Assembly: GCF_024721155.1 (NCBI RefSeq)
Contig: NZ_JAHVAP010000005.1
Coordinates: 1 to 64,000 of the forward strand
DNA from: Mucilaginibacter phenanthrenivorans
GTDB taxonomy: Bacteria; Bacteroidota; Bacteroidia; Sphingobacteriales; Sphingobacteriaceae
Reading direction: 5' to 3'
DNA: 64,000 nt
The translations under genes and the position numbers were made by a program. This document shows positions 28,243 to 37,459 of the stretch, piece after piece (position 1 is the stretch's first letter; each line of letters begins with the position of its first letter). A model generated the notes under the pieces. That model did no database searches and was not told the origin of the DNA. It was given only the letters and a program-made list of their open reading frames with translations.

Positions 28243-29673
28243 CTAACACTCCGGCAAACTAATAGGGATATTAATAGCCAATCCGCCGTCCGAAGTTTCT
28301 TTATATTTCGAGTTCATATCCAATGCCGTTTGCCACATGGTTTTAACCACTGCATCAAGGCTTACTTTGGCATTATCAGGGTTTGTTTGAAGTGCAAGCT
28401 GGGAGGCAGTTATTGCCTTAATAGCCCCCATCGTGTTACGTTCGATACATGGCACCTGCACCAGGCCGCCGATTGGATCACAGGTTAATCCAAGGTGATG
28501 CTCCATGGCAATTTCTGCAGCCATCATTGCCTGCCGTTGCGTACCACCCAAACATTCGGTAAGCGCGGCGGCGGCCATTGCCGAGGATACGCCTATTTCA
28601 GCCTGGCAGCCGCCCATAGCTGCGGATATCGTTGCTCCTTTTTTAAATATACTTCCTATTTCGGATGCTGTTAGTAAAAATTGAACGATTCGTTCATTAG
28701 TGTAACCGTCACAAAAAACGATGTAATAAGCTAAAACAGCCGGTATTACACCAGCGGCACCATTAGTTGGCGCTGTAACCACGCGGCCAAACGAAGCGTT
28801 TTCCTCGTTAACGGCCAAGGCAAAACAACTTACCCAATCCAGTATATTTTTGAAACTTTCCCCTGTACTTCGGATTGCGGTTACCCATTCATCAAAATTA
28901 CTGTAGGTACGATTACCGATCAATCTTTTATTAAGCGCGGCAGCACGCCTGTCCACGTTCAATCCCCCGGGTAAGGTGCCCCGGGTATGACAGCCCCTAT
29001 AAATACACTCTTTTAACGCGGTAAAAATATTATTAAGCCCCTGCTGGGTTTCCCGCTCGCTGCGCCAGGCCAGTTCATTTTCCATTACCACCTCCGAGAT
29101 CTTGAGGCCGGTTTTCATACACCAGTGCAGCAGGTTATTTGCCGTATCAATAGGAAACGGCAGATCGACTTCCAACTTTGACTGGTCATTGTCGCCGCCA
29201 TCCTTTACCACGAAACCGCCGCCTATAGAATAGTACGTTTCTGAAACAGCAGTTCCATCGCTTAAAAACGCCTGGAAAGTAACAGCATTGGGATGATAGG
29301 GCAGACTTTCACTGAACAGGAACAACAAGTCATCTTCGGCATTAAAAACAACTTCCTTTTCTCCTCCCAAAACAAGTTTATGCGAATTCCTGATGTCGTC
29401 TGTTTTAGGCCCCACCTGGTCAACTTCGAAGGTTACAGGGTCATCTCCGCTTAAGCCTAATAATATGGCTATATCGGTACCGTGGCCCCTGCCTGTTTTT
29501 GCAAGCGAACCGTAAAGCAGGATCTTTACCTGTTCAACCAGTTCCAATACGCCTTTTTGCTGAAGCGACAGTACAAATTGCTGCGCCGCCCGCCAGGGGC
29601 CCAGCGTATGTGAACTTGAAGGGCCTATCCCTATTTTAAAAATATCGAAAACTGAAATTTGCTCTCTTTGCAC
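28243..29673 (-). CDS. sdaA: L-serine ammonia-lyase (single-chain)
   Basis: This 476-residue enzyme deaminates serine to pyruvate. The beta domain is N-terminal ([20 protein letters not shown], about 8-27). The alpha domain carries the [4Fe-4S] cysteines in [15 protein letters not shown] and VPCIERN. Length and order match the one-chain type of many bacteria. The start used is GTG at 29673, because it precedes the conserved N-terminus by only seven residues and no nearby ATG fits. Pyruvate made here feeds the same node as the malic enzyme encoded at 58-60 kb. Confidence 0.94.
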   Translation of the reverse strand: MQREQISVFDIFKIGIGPSSSHTLGPWRAAQQFVLSLQQKGVLELVEQVKILLYGSLAKTGRGHGTDIAILLGLSGDDPVTFEVDQVGPKTDDIRNSHKLVLGGEKEVVFNAEDDLLFLFSESLPYHPNAVTFQAFLSDGTAVSETYYSIGGGFVVKDGGDNDQSKLEVDLPFPIDTANNLLHWCMKTGLKISEVVMENELAWRSERETQQGLNNIFTALKECIYRGCHTRGTLPGGLNVDRRAAALNKRLIGNRTYSNFDEWVTAIRSTGESFKNILDWVSCFALAVNEENASFGRVVTAPTNGAAGVIPAVLAYYIVFCDGYTNERIVQFLLTASEIGSIFKKGATISAAMGGCQAEIGVSSAMAAAALTECLGGTQRQAMMAAEIAMEHHLGLTCDPIGGLVQVPCIERNTMGAIKAITASQLALQTNPDNAKVSLDAVVKTMWQTALDMNSKYKETSDGGLAINIPISLPEC

Positions 29674-29767
29674 GGGGTAAATTTACGATAGTATCCGCAC
29701 TTTTTAGGGCTATGTTTTGATTATTCAAAATAGATTTATACATTCATAAAAAATAAAATCTTATCAA

Positions 29768-30061
29768 ATGGACCTAACACAACCAACAGGGCAGATGCCC
29801 CCACCACGACCAAAGAACTGGCTCGTTGAGTCAATTTTAGTTACAATATTCTGCTGTTTACCTTTTGGTATAGTGGGTATTGTAAATGCTGCCTCTGTTA
29901 ATTCAAGATATGATGTCGGAGATTATGCCGGTGCATTAAACGCTTCACAGCAAGCCGGCAAATGGACAAAAATCGGATTCTTTGTTGGAATTGGCGTGTA
30001 TGTACTTTACATACTTTTTGTTATTGTGCTGGGCGTAAGTTTGATCCCTCACAACGGCTAA
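29768..30061 (+). CDS. CD225/dispanin-type small membrane protein
   Basis: This 97-residue protein has two membrane segments (about 22-43 and 69-90). The conserved loop VNSRYDVGDYAGALNASQQAGKW between them is typical of the CD225 (interferon-induced transmembrane-like) family in bacteria. A Pro-rich cytoplasmic N-terminus (TGQMPPPRPKNWL) is also family-like. The bacterial role is unknown. The stop TAA shares its last base with the next start (TAATG), so the two are coupled. Confidence 0.85.
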   Translation: MDLTQPTGQMPPPRPKNWLVESILVTIFCCLPFGIVGIVNAASVNSRYDVGDYAGALNASQQAGKWTKIGFFVGIGVYVLYILFVIVLGVSLIPHNG

Positions 30062-30468
30062 TGACATTTTCAAGGGGCCTGTATTTTGCAATAGCACTTT
30101 TTGTTACAATTGGCTTAATATACTATTATTACGATCCTGCAAAATACGGGCTCTTCCCAAAGTGCCCGTTTTATGTTATTACCGGTTTAAACTGCCCCGG
30201 GTGTGGTTCTCAAAGGGCCATTCATTCCCTGTTGAACGGAAATTTCAAAGAAGCAGCCGGCTATAATATATTATTGATTATCAGCCTTCCATTTCTCTTC
30301 ATTCACTTTTTCTATAAGATAAAGTCATTTATTCAGAAAAAAGATCTTAGGTGGAAAGTGATCTACCACCCGCTAACTCCCAAAGTAATTTTTCTGGTTG
30401 TGGTAATTTTTTGGATAGCAAGAAATATTCCCGTTCCTCCTTTTAGTTATTTATCAGCTGGTCATTAA
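30061..30468 (+). CDS. DUF2752 membrane protein
   Basis: This 135-residue protein starts at the ATG that overlaps the previous stop; a longer upstream frame only shadows the CD225 gene. It carries the DUF2752 hallmark CPFYVITGLNCPGCGSQRAIHSLL with paired cysteines (about 36-60), flanked by membrane segments near 7-25, 72-90 and 110-128. Its function is unknown; the CPxCG motif may bind metal or be redox-active. The 3' end overlaps the convergent RDD gene by 26 bp. Confidence 0.85.
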   Translation: MTFSRGLYFAIALFVTIGLIYYYYDPAKYGLFPKCPFYVITGLNCPGCGSQRAIHSLLNGNFKEAAGYNILLIISLPFLFIHFFYKIKSFIQKKDLRWKVIYHPLTPKVIFLVVVIFWIARNIPVPPFSYLSAGH

Positions 30469-31189
30469 CAGATACCAGGTAATTATAGTCCTTTACAACA
30501 GTTTGTAAAAAACGCAGGTCATCCATTTTCACCTGCTGTGTTATGGCTAAAAGTTCCTTGGTACGGCGCGCAGCGCTATAAACAATTTCCGTATTCCCGG
30601 TTTTTACGTACGTGTTTATTACTTCCTGTAATATCACAATATCATGGTCCTTTAATTGAGTTACCTCGTTAAAAACCGGTACATAGTTTTCTACAGCAGG
30701 GGTAAAAGCCAGGGTATCAATAGTTGTTCGGGGATGGGTTTTAATCAAAGTGGTTCCTGCTACAATGTCGCCAAGCCGTTGGGTTTTATCTGAAACAGCG
30801 GCGCAGATTAATCCGCAGGCTTGAAATGTTAATGAAAAATCAACTATCCTGAACAACCAGCGGAGCATGTATTGACCAAGTGTTGGCCGTGCCCCGTTAA
30901 GGCTTATTATTTTTATTTTCATTATACGTTTGCCAAAGCTTTGCCCGTTCATGGTAATTTCACAAATGAGGTCGTAAAACACAAACATTATTGCATAAAT
31001 AATAACCAATATGGTAATTGTCAATTCTGACCCCATGCTGCCCGTTATCCCTGCGATGATCAGCCCTGCAAAAAGGATGACTATAAAAAGGCCCATGTCA
31101 ATTAAACGTGCAACAATTCGTTCACCTATACCGGCAATCTCATAGTCAATATCGATATTTTGCGGGGTGGTGATCCTGATGGTCTGCAT
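30443..31189 (-). CDS. RDD-family membrane protein
   Basis: This 248-residue protein has the RDD domain at about 15-155: AGIGERIVARLIDMGLFIVI, then membrane segments and the FGKRIMKIKIISLNGARPTLGQYMLRW stretch. A soluble tail (about 160-248) is helical. RDD proteins have been linked to ion transport and to membrane stress, but this one's role is open. It is divergent from the SpoIIM gene, sharing a 92-bp region, and RDD genes often sit beside the SpoIIM/MoxR/DUF58 cluster. Confidence 0.85.
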   Translation of the reverse strand: MQTIRITTPQNIDIDYEIAGIGERIVARLIDMGLFIVILFAGLIIAGITGSMGSELTITILVIIYAIMFVFYDLICEITMNGQSFGKRIMKIKIISLNGARPTLGQYMLRWLFRIVDFSLTFQACGLICAAVSDKTQRLGDIVAGTTLIKTHPRTTIDTLAFTPAVENYVPVFNEVTQLKDHDIVILQEVINTYVKTGNTEIVYSAARRTKELLAITQQVKMDDLRFLQTVVKDYNYLVSVNDQLINN

Positions 31190-31281
31190 ATAATTATTAA
31201 AACTATTTTAAATTCTGATTATAGTTGAAAGATAAAAATTTGTAATTATTTTAACGGAATTATTTAATAATCAATTTTTAG

Positions 31282-32244
31282 ATGCGCGAACCTCTGTTTG
31301 TTAAACAAAACTCAAATAAGTGGAGCAGCTACGAGAATACCTCTACAAACAATCCGGATGAACTTGCCGAACGGTTTATAGAGATAACTGACGACCTTGC
31401 CTACGCCAAAACCTTTTACCCAAAATCAAAAACTACCGTGTACCTGAATGGGCTGGCGGCAAAATTGCACCAGTCTATTTATAAAAACAAAACTGAGAAA
31501 AGTAACCGTTTTATTCTTTTTTGGACGCGTGAGCTACCATTACTATTTAAAACATACCAAAATCAGTTACTATATTCATTCCTGTTCTTCCTGGTGTTTA
31601 CGTCGATAGGTGCCCTGTCGGCAAAGTACGATGAAAACTTTGTCCGCCTTATTTTAGGCGATCAATACGTTGATATGACCAACGCTAACATTGCAAAAGG
31701 CGATCCCTTTGGCGTATACAAACAAGCCGGCGAGTTCCCGATGTTTTTCATGATAGCATCAAATAACATTTATGTCGCTTTTGTAAATTTTGTAAGCGGT
31801 ATTATATTTTCGGTAGGCGCGGTTTATTTCGCCTTCAGAAACGGCGTGATGCTTGGCTCATTCGAATATTATTTTTTTAGCAAAGGCCTTGGCATGCAGT
31901 CGGTTTTAGTGATCTGGATCCATGGCACGCTGGAGATATTATCCTTTATAATAGCAGGGGCGGCAGGCCTGGTATTAGGCAATAGCTTTTTATTCCCTAA
32001 AACTTATAACCGGTTTGTATCATTAAAAAAAGGAGCTAAGGATGGCATGAAAATGACCATTGGCCTGGTTCCGTTATTTTTAACGGCGGCTTTTTTTGAA
32101 AGCTTTGTTACCCGGCATACCGAAATGCCTGTATGGCTTAGCGTAAGTATCTTAACTTTGTCTCTTACCTTTATGATATGGTATGTAATCATTTATCCTA
32201 ACATTTTAACCAGAAACCAAAAATCACATGACGCCAAAAATTGA
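31282..32244 (+). CDS. SpoIIM-family (stage II sporulation M-like) membrane protein
   Basis: This 320-residue integral membrane protein has a cytoplasmic N-terminal region of about 100 residues (starting MREPLFVKQNSNKW), then a membrane domain with segments near 93-113, 165-190, 210-240, 258-275 and 285-310. The GVYKQAGEFPMFFMIASNN and HGTLEILSFIIAGAAG stretches are typical of SpoIIM-like proteins in non-sporulating bacteria. It heads a tight run of six genes; its stop overlaps the next start by 17 bp. The role is unknown; it is probably part of a membrane complex with the MoxR ATPase. Confidence 0.85.
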   Translation: MREPLFVKQNSNKWSSYENTSTNNPDELAERFIEITDDLAYAKTFYPKSKTTVYLNGLAAKLHQSIYKNKTEKSNRFILFWTRELPLLFKTYQNQLLYSFLFFLVFTSIGALSAKYDENFVRLILGDQYVDMTNANIAKGDPFGVYKQAGEFPMFFMIASNNIYVAFVNFVSGIIFSVGAVYFAFRNGVMLGSFEYYFFSKGLGMQSVLVIWIHGTLEILSFIIAGAAGLVLGNSFLFPKTYNRFVSLKKGAKDGMKMTIGLVPLFLTAAFFESFVTRHTEMPVWLSVSILTLSLTFMIWYVIIYPNILTRNQKSHDAKN

Positions 32245-33133
32245 ACTCCAAAAAACACGCGACTTTGGAGAAATTATTACTGACACCTTTATTTTCGTCC
32301 GCCAAAATTTAAAGCCGCTGCTTTTATGCTTTTTTGTTTTTTCCGGTTTTTTCCTTATTGCCGGCACCATAGCATCATCTATGCAGCAAGTCAAAACGTT
32401 TTCTTTTGTAAATGAGAGCTTTGGCCCGGTTCGTTCTAACCAGTTATTCGGGTCATCAAATCCATTTACGAGGATGTTAGGTTTAGAATATATTTTAAGT
32501 ATTATTTTTCTGTGGCTAAATTATGTTGCCATAACCGTAACTGTTTATTCATATATATGCATATACCGCGAAAAGGGTAACGTTGCCGCTACACCATCAG
32601 AAGTTTGGGGTTATTTTAAGTACTTCTTCTTCAAAATATTTGGCAGCAGCTTTTTACTTGGCTTACTACTGATAATCGGTTTTGTATTGTGTTTTATCCC
32701 AGGGATATGGCTTTACCCTATATTCGGGCTTATTTTCCCGATAATGGTGTTTGAAAATACTAGCCTTGGTTACGCATTTAACAAAAGTTTTAAGCTGATT
32801 AAGGATAACTGGTGGCTAACATTCGGTTGCCTTTTTGTTATAGGCCTTATCGTTTATTTCGCCACGGTTATTGTTGTTTTGCCAACAACGCTACTTAATT
32901 TAGGGAGCTTGTTCATTCATCCGTCTAAGGGAGTTCACCTGTCTATTACCTTATCTGTTATAACAGTTTTTTTGCAGCACCTTTGCCAGGTATTTTACAT
33001 TTTCCCAATAGTTACCATGAGCCTGTGCTATTTTAATTTAAGCGAACATACAGATGGAACAGGTTTACTTGGCAGGATAAACCAACTCGGTAACATAACA
33101 CCGGACGATACCACTCAACCCGAAGAATACTGA
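32228..33133 (+). CDS. Polytopic membrane protein of the MoxR/DUF58 cluster
   Basis: This 301-residue protein has at least five hydrophobic segments (about 30-48, 88-115, 135-165, 195-225, 245-275) and the stretch PIMVFENTSLGYAFNKSFKLIKDNWW, which resembles the membrane domain of glycerophosphodiesterase-like and DUF975-like proteins. It is not assigned further. Its start overlaps the SpoIIM-like gene by 17 bp and the next gene begins 2 bp after its stop, so it is surely co-expressed with them. Confidence 0.75.
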   Translation: MTPKIELQKTRDFGEIITDTFIFVRQNLKPLLLCFFVFSGFFLIAGTIASSMQQVKTFSFVNESFGPVRSNQLFGSSNPFTRMLGLEYILSIIFLWLNYVAITVTVYSYICIYREKGNVAATPSEVWGYFKYFFFKIFGSSFLLGLLLIIGFVLCFIPGIWLYPIFGLIFPIMVFENTSLGYAFNKSFKLIKDNWWLTFGCLFVIGLIVYFATVIVVLPTTLLNLGSLFIHPSKGVHLSITLSVITVFLQHLCQVFYIFPIVTMSLCYFNLSEHTDGTGLLGRINQLGNITPDDTTQPEEY

Positions 33134-33135
33134 TA

Positions 33136-33894
33136 ATGCTACGTTACCTTTTCCTTATTTTAGTTTGTATTGCAGTGAATATGGGTTACGCTGCCGGTAA
33201 AAAGCCACCTGTGGTTAGTAAGCCGCCGGCTGTTTTAAAAACCGATAGTTCGGTAATCAAAACCAGGAGCTTCAATGAGCATGCCCTTGAAACCTACCGC
33301 AAAGCACCTGAATTTCAATACCACGATGTTGAGGTGCAAACTTCCCTATGGACAAGATTTTGGCGTTGGTTTTGGAATTGGGTCGCCCAATTATTCAGTT
33401 CTTTAAAGGTAGATGGGCATAAAAGCTTTTTTGACCTGGTGCTTTTGTTTTTTGAGTATCTCATTATTGTGCTGGCCTTGGGGGCCATTATATTTATGAT
33501 TCTGAAACTTGTGGGCATTGATATGTTTAACGTATTGAGACGTAAACCTGTAGCGGCCGATATCCCGTACTCCGAATCGCTGGAGAACATCCATGAGATA
33601 AATTTTGATACGGAGCTCGACAAGGCCATCAACCAGCAAAACTACAGGCTTGCCGTACGGATGCTCTATTTAAAATGCCTGAAACAATTGAGTGATAGCC
33701 AATTGATAGATTGGCAACCCGACAAAACCAACAGTATTTATATAAATGAATTAGTAAACCCCGAACAACGCGATAGCTTTAAACTGTTAACACGGCAATT
33801 CGAATACATTTGGTATGGCGAATTTACAATTGATTCGCCTACGTTTAACAACATCCATTCACTGTTTAGGAATTTTAGAAACGGCAAGGCATGA
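33136..33894 (+). CDS. DUF4129 membrane protein
   Basis: This 252-residue protein has a signal peptide (about 1-21), an exposed Pro/Val-rich linker, and one membrane segment near 98-120 (LVLLFFEYLIIVLALGAIIF). The cytoplasmic DUF4129 region (about 150-252) contains NQQNYRLAVRMLYLKCLKQL and ends FEYIWYGEFTIDSPTFNNIHSLF. DUF4129 proteins nearly always occur with MoxR, DUF58 and transglutaminase or DUF4350 genes. Its stop overlaps the next start (ATGA). The exact job is unknown. Confidence 0.85.
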   Translation: MLRYLFLILVCIAVNMGYAAGKKPPVVSKPPAVLKTDSSVIKTRSFNEHALETYRKAPEFQYHDVEVQTSLWTRFWRWFWNWVAQLFSSLKVDGHKSFFDLVLLFFEYLIIVLALGAIIFMILKLVGIDMFNVLRRKPVAADIPYSESLENIHEINFDTELDKAINQQNYRLAVRMLYLKCLKQLSDSQLIDWQPDKTNSIYINELVNPEQRDSFKLLTRQFEYIWYGEFTIDSPTFNNIHSLFRNFRNGKA

Positions 33895-35063
33895 AGGATT
33901 TCAAAATATACTTTTCAGTTGCTATTGCCGTGTTATTGGTTTACCTGGTTGCGCAATACAACAGGCCCATCCCTGTTAACTGGAAGCCTACGCTTTACTA
34001 TAAGGATAAGATTCCCTATGGCACTTACGTTGTTTACAATCAGCTTAACGCAATATTTCCGAGCGCAAAAATCGTAAAAACCAATGCGTCAGTATACCAT
34101 GCGGTGCATGATTCAATTATAACCGCGGGTAATTACTTAATAATTGCAAAGGCCGTTAAGCTTAATAAATTTGATTTTACACAACTTGTTAAGTACATAA
34201 AAGCAGGTAATTCTGTTTTTATGGCATCCTTTACCTTTGACGGTTTTTTAGCCGACACACTAAAACTGAGTACAAGTTTTGAGACGGCTAAGAACCAGGC
34301 GTCGTTAAACTTTACAAGCAATCAGCTAAAACAAGCTTCTGATTACACATTCGGCAGGGATATAAGTAACCAATTCTTCAGTTCGTTCGATACGGCAAAG
34401 GCTGTTGTTGTCGGCAAAAACAACAGCGGGCACAGTACTTACCTGAGTTTTAAATTTGGAAAAGGCAGTTTATACATAAGTGCCAACCCGCTTATTTTTT
34501 CTAACATAAGCCTGCTTAAAGGAAAGGGAGCCGACTATGTGGCGAAAGCACTTTCATACCTGCCCGAAACAAGCACCGTATATTGGGACGAATTTCAAAA
34601 CGGGGATATTCCGGAAGATGAATCGCCGATGCGTGTTTTCTTTAGTAATCCAAACTTACAATGGGCCTATTATTTAAGTCTGTTCGGGCTATTGGTATTT
34701 GTGTTATTTGAAATTAAACGCCGGCAGCGGGTCATCCCTATAATTGAGCCGTTGAAAAACTCCACGCTTGAATTTGTGAACGTGGTAGGACAGGTTTATT
34801 ATGAGCAACGAAACAATAACAACATCGCGCACAAAAAAATACTCTATCTTTTAACTTATTTAAGAGACAAATACAATTTAAAGGTCAATAAAATTGACAC
34901 TGAATTTGCTGAAAGGCTTACTGCTAAATTGGGCATCGATAGCCGGGTTGCGCAAGACCTGGTTAACTATATCAATTATATAAGTGTGCAGCAAACGGTA
35001 AGCGATAGGGACCTTATTGAATTAAACCGATTTATTGAAAAATTTTATACCCAAGCCAGCTAA
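33891..35063 (+). CDS. DUF4350 membrane protein
   Basis: This 390-residue protein has an N-terminal membrane anchor (about 5-22), an extracytoplasmic DUF4350-like domain (about 30-255; YKDKIPYGTYVVYNQLNAIFP, later YWDEFQNGD), a second membrane segment near 263-280 (YYLSLFGLLVFVLFEI) followed by KRRQR, and a cytoplasmic helical tail. It overlaps the DUF4129 gene by 4 bp and precedes moxR by 2 bp. The family is typical of this cluster; its ligand is unknown. Confidence 0.83.
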   Translation: MKDFKIYFSVAIAVLLVYLVAQYNRPIPVNWKPTLYYKDKIPYGTYVVYNQLNAIFPSAKIVKTNASVYHAVHDSIITAGNYLIIAKAVKLNKFDFTQLVKYIKAGNSVFMASFTFDGFLADTLKLSTSFETAKNQASLNFTSNQLKQASDYTFGRDISNQFFSSFDTAKAVVVGKNNSGHSTYLSFKFGKGSLYISANPLIFSNISLLKGKGADYVAKALSYLPETSTVYWDEFQNGDIPEDESPMRVFFSNPNLQWAYYLSLFGLLVFVLFEIKRRQRVIPIIEPLKNSTLEFVNVVGQVYYEQRNNNNIAHKKILYLLTYLRDKYNLKVNKIDTEFAERLTAKLGIDSRVAQDLVNYINYISVQQTVSDRDLIELNRFIEKFYTQAS

Positions 35064-35065
35064 TT

Positions 35066-36043
35066 ATGGAAGACGAAATATTTGAACAACGAACCGATCT
35101 GAGCCGACTTACCACTGCGGTGGCACAAATAAGAGAATCCCTTTCCCAAATTATAGTTGGGCAGCACGATAGCATTGATCTGCTTATTGCAGGCATTCTT
35201 GCCGATGGGCATATTTTGATTGAAGGTGTACCGGGCGTGGCCAAAACGCTAACAGCCAAACTTATTGCCAAATCAATTGATGCGAAATACTCGCGAATTC
35301 AGTTCACGCCCGACCTGATGCCGTCGGATATTTTAGGAACCTCGGTATTCAGCCCGAAAACTACTGAATTTGAGTTCAAGCACGGCCCTATCTTCGGGAA
35401 CATTGTTTTGATAGATGAAATTAACCGCGCACCGGCTAAAACTCAATCGGCCTTATTTGAAGTTATGGAGGAGCGGCAGCTAACCATCGACGGTAAAACC
35501 TATAAAATGGACGAGCCGTTTATTGTTTTGGCTACGCAAAACCCGGTTGAGCATGAAGGTACTTACCGCTTACCGGAGGCCCAGCTCGACAGGTTTTTAT
35601 TTAAGATAGAGATCCAGTATCCATCACTAGACGAAGAGATCCAGATCCTCACTCAACAGCATCAGCAAAAAACCGTCGACCAATTGAGCAGCATTAAACC
35701 GGTGCTGTCGATACAGGATATTATTTCCATTCGCCAGGTGGTAAAGGGGCTTCATGTTGAAGACAAACTGCTTGTTTTTACCGCGAAGATCATCCACGAA
35801 AGCCGCAACAATAAATCGTTGTATTTGGGCGGATCGCCGCGTGCATCGCTGGCTATAATAAATGCAGCCAAAGCCTTTGCCGCCATCAATGGGCGTGATT
35901 TTGTTACTCCTGACGATATTATCCGTGCAACAGCCCCTGTTTTAAGGCATCGCATTATGCTAACGCCTGACAAGGAAATGGAAGGCGTTACTCCTGACGA
36001 CGTGGTGGCCCAGATTATTCAGAAAATTGAGGTGCCGAGATAG
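35066..36043 (+). CDS. MoxR-family AAA+ ATPase
   Basis: This 325-residue ATPase has Walker A GVPGVAKT (about 54-61), Walker B NIVLIDEINRAP (about 112-123), sensor ATQNPVEHEGTYRLPEAQLDRF and a C-terminal lid with SPRASLAIINAAKAFA. MoxR proteins act as chaperones that mature or activate partner complexes, often with von Willebrand-type proteins. Here the partners are likely the DUF58 protein encoded next and the membrane proteins upstream. AGAGATT-type repeats lie between its stop and the DUF58 start. Confidence 0.93.
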   Translation: MEDEIFEQRTDLSRLTTAVAQIRESLSQIIVGQHDSIDLLIAGILADGHILIEGVPGVAKTLTAKLIAKSIDAKYSRIQFTPDLMPSDILGTSVFSPKTTEFEFKHGPIFGNIVLIDEINRAPAKTQSALFEVMEERQLTIDGKTYKMDEPFIVLATQNPVEHEGTYRLPEAQLDRFLFKIEIQYPSLDEEIQILTQQHQQKTVDQLSSIKPVLSIQDIISIRQVVKGLHVEDKLLVFTAKIIHESRNNKSLYLGGSPRASLAIINAAKAFAAINGRDFVTPDDIIRATAPVLRHRIMLTPDKEMEGVTPDDVVAQIIQKIEVPR

Positions 36044-36078
36044 GGGTTAGTTAATTAGAGGCTAGAGATCAGATACCA
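36044..36078. repeat. AGAGATT-type heptads after moxR
   Basis: TTAGTTA, ATTAGAG, GCTAGAG and ATCAGAT run directly after the moxR stop. A single arm is seen, with no clear inverted partner before the DUF58 gene. Confidence 0.55.
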
Positions 36079-36112
36079 GGCTGAGCGGCTTGCAGAAGTT
36101 ATTTAATATTAA

Positions 36113-37459
36113 GTGAAGAAAATTTATAAGCTATTTTATAAGGACCTGTTTTTAACCAACCGTCTTTTTATCGGGCTTGGCGGCTGTGTGGTGCTTTTTC
36201 TGTTTGCATTCTTTTTTCCCTGGCTGGATATAATTCCCGAACTGGCTTTCTTTACGCTGACTATACTTTTTGTTATCGACCTCGCTATGCTTTATCGTAC
36301 ATCAAAGGGCGTATTCGCAAAGCGCCATGCGCCGGAACGGTTGAGTAATAGTGACGACAATGAATTAGGGATCTATATAGAAAACTGGTATCCTTTTAAT
36401 ATCAGCATTGGGATTATCGATGAAATTCCCTTTCAATTTCAAAAAAGAGACGTTTGGTTTACCACCTCCTTAACCCCGCGCCAACGAAAGCGTATCAATT
36501 ATACGCTGAGGCCAACCCGGCGTGGTGAGTATGAATTTGGCTATATCCGGGTATATGCAATGTCATCAATAGGCCTAATCAGACGACGGTACAGCTTTAG
36601 CCAGGGCGAAACGCTCCCGGTATACCCCTCATTTTTGCAGATGCGCAAATACGAGTTGATGGCCATATCAAACAACCTTTCTGAGATCGGTATAAAAAAG
36701 ATCCGCAGACTTGGTCATAGCATGGAGTTTGAACAGGTAAAGGAATATGTGCCCGGTGATGATTACCGCACAATAAATTGGAAGGCAACCGCGCGCAAGG
36801 GCGCTTTAATGACCAACTCTTATATCGATGAAAAATCGCAGCAGGTGTATTGTGTGATTGATAAATCGCGGGCCATGAAAATGCCCTTTGACGGACTTAG
36901 CTTGTTGGACTATGCCATCAACGCAAGCCTGGTATTGTCAAACGTGGCTTTGCTTAAGGAAGATAAAGCAGGATTGATAACTGTAGCAGAAAAGATCGGG
37001 GCCGTAGTCCCTGCGGACCGCCGCCCTACGCAGATCAATAAGATCCTGGAGGTGCTATACAAGGAAAAGACCAGGTACCTGGAAACAAATATGGAACTGC
37101 TGTATGCTACTATCCGGAGTGTGATAAAACAGCGCAGCCTGGTGGTGTTCTTTACCAATTATGAAAGTATGTCGGCTTTACAGCGGCAGCTTCCATTTTT
37201 AAAACGGATAGCCAAATTCCACCTGTTGCTGGTGGTGTTCTTTGAAAACACCGAATTGAAAAAGGTAAGTGAACAACCAGCCGATGATGTAGAAGGCATC
37301 TACATAAAAACCATAGCCGAAAAATTCGCCTATGATAAGAAACTGATCGCGAAGGAACTATTGAAATACAATATACAGTCTATTTTAACCACACCGCAAA
37401 ACCTTACCATTAATACGGTAAACAGGTACCTCGAATTGAAGGCGAGGCAAAAGATCTGA
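36113..37459 (+). CDS. DUF58 domain protein
   Basis: This 448-residue protein is read from GTG at 36113. There are two hydrophobic segments at about 17-34 and 40-58, then a beta-rich region (PTRRGEYEFGYIRVYAMSSIGL). The DUF58 core follows, with FEQVKEYVPGDDYRTINWKATARKGALM (about 204-231) and a vWA-like part (CVIDKSRAMKMPF). It is expected to work with the MoxR ATPase. The GTG is preferred because the next in-frame ATG would remove the membrane segments. Its stop TGA abuts the convergent mscS stop with no gap. Confidence 0.88.
   Translation: MKKIYKLFYKDLFLTNRLFIGLGGCVVLFLFAFFFPWLDIIPELAFFTLTILFVIDLAMLYRTSKGVFAKRHAPERLSNSDDNELGIYIENWYPFNISIGIIDEIPFQFQKRDVWFTTSLTPRQRKRINYTLRPTRRGEYEFGYIRVYAMSSIGLIRRRYSFSQGETLPVYPSFLQMRKYELMAISNNLSEIGIKKIRRLGHSMEFEQVKEYVPGDDYRTINWKATARKGALMTNSYIDEKSQQVYCVIDKSRAMKMPFDGLSLLDYAINASLVLSNVALLKEDKAGLITVAEKIGAVVPADRRPTQINKILEVLYKEKTRYLETNMELLYATIRSVIKQRSLVVFFTNYESMSALQRQLPFLKRIAKFHLLLVVFFENTELKKVSEQPADDVEGIYIKTIAEKFAYDKKLIAKELLKYNIQSILTTPQNLTINTVNRYLELKARQKI

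Noticed and set aside
29962..30060. N-terminal extension of the DUF2752 protein
   Set aside because: It overlaps the CD225 gene in another frame; the ATG at 30061 is coupled to the CD225 stop and begins the membrane protein naturally.
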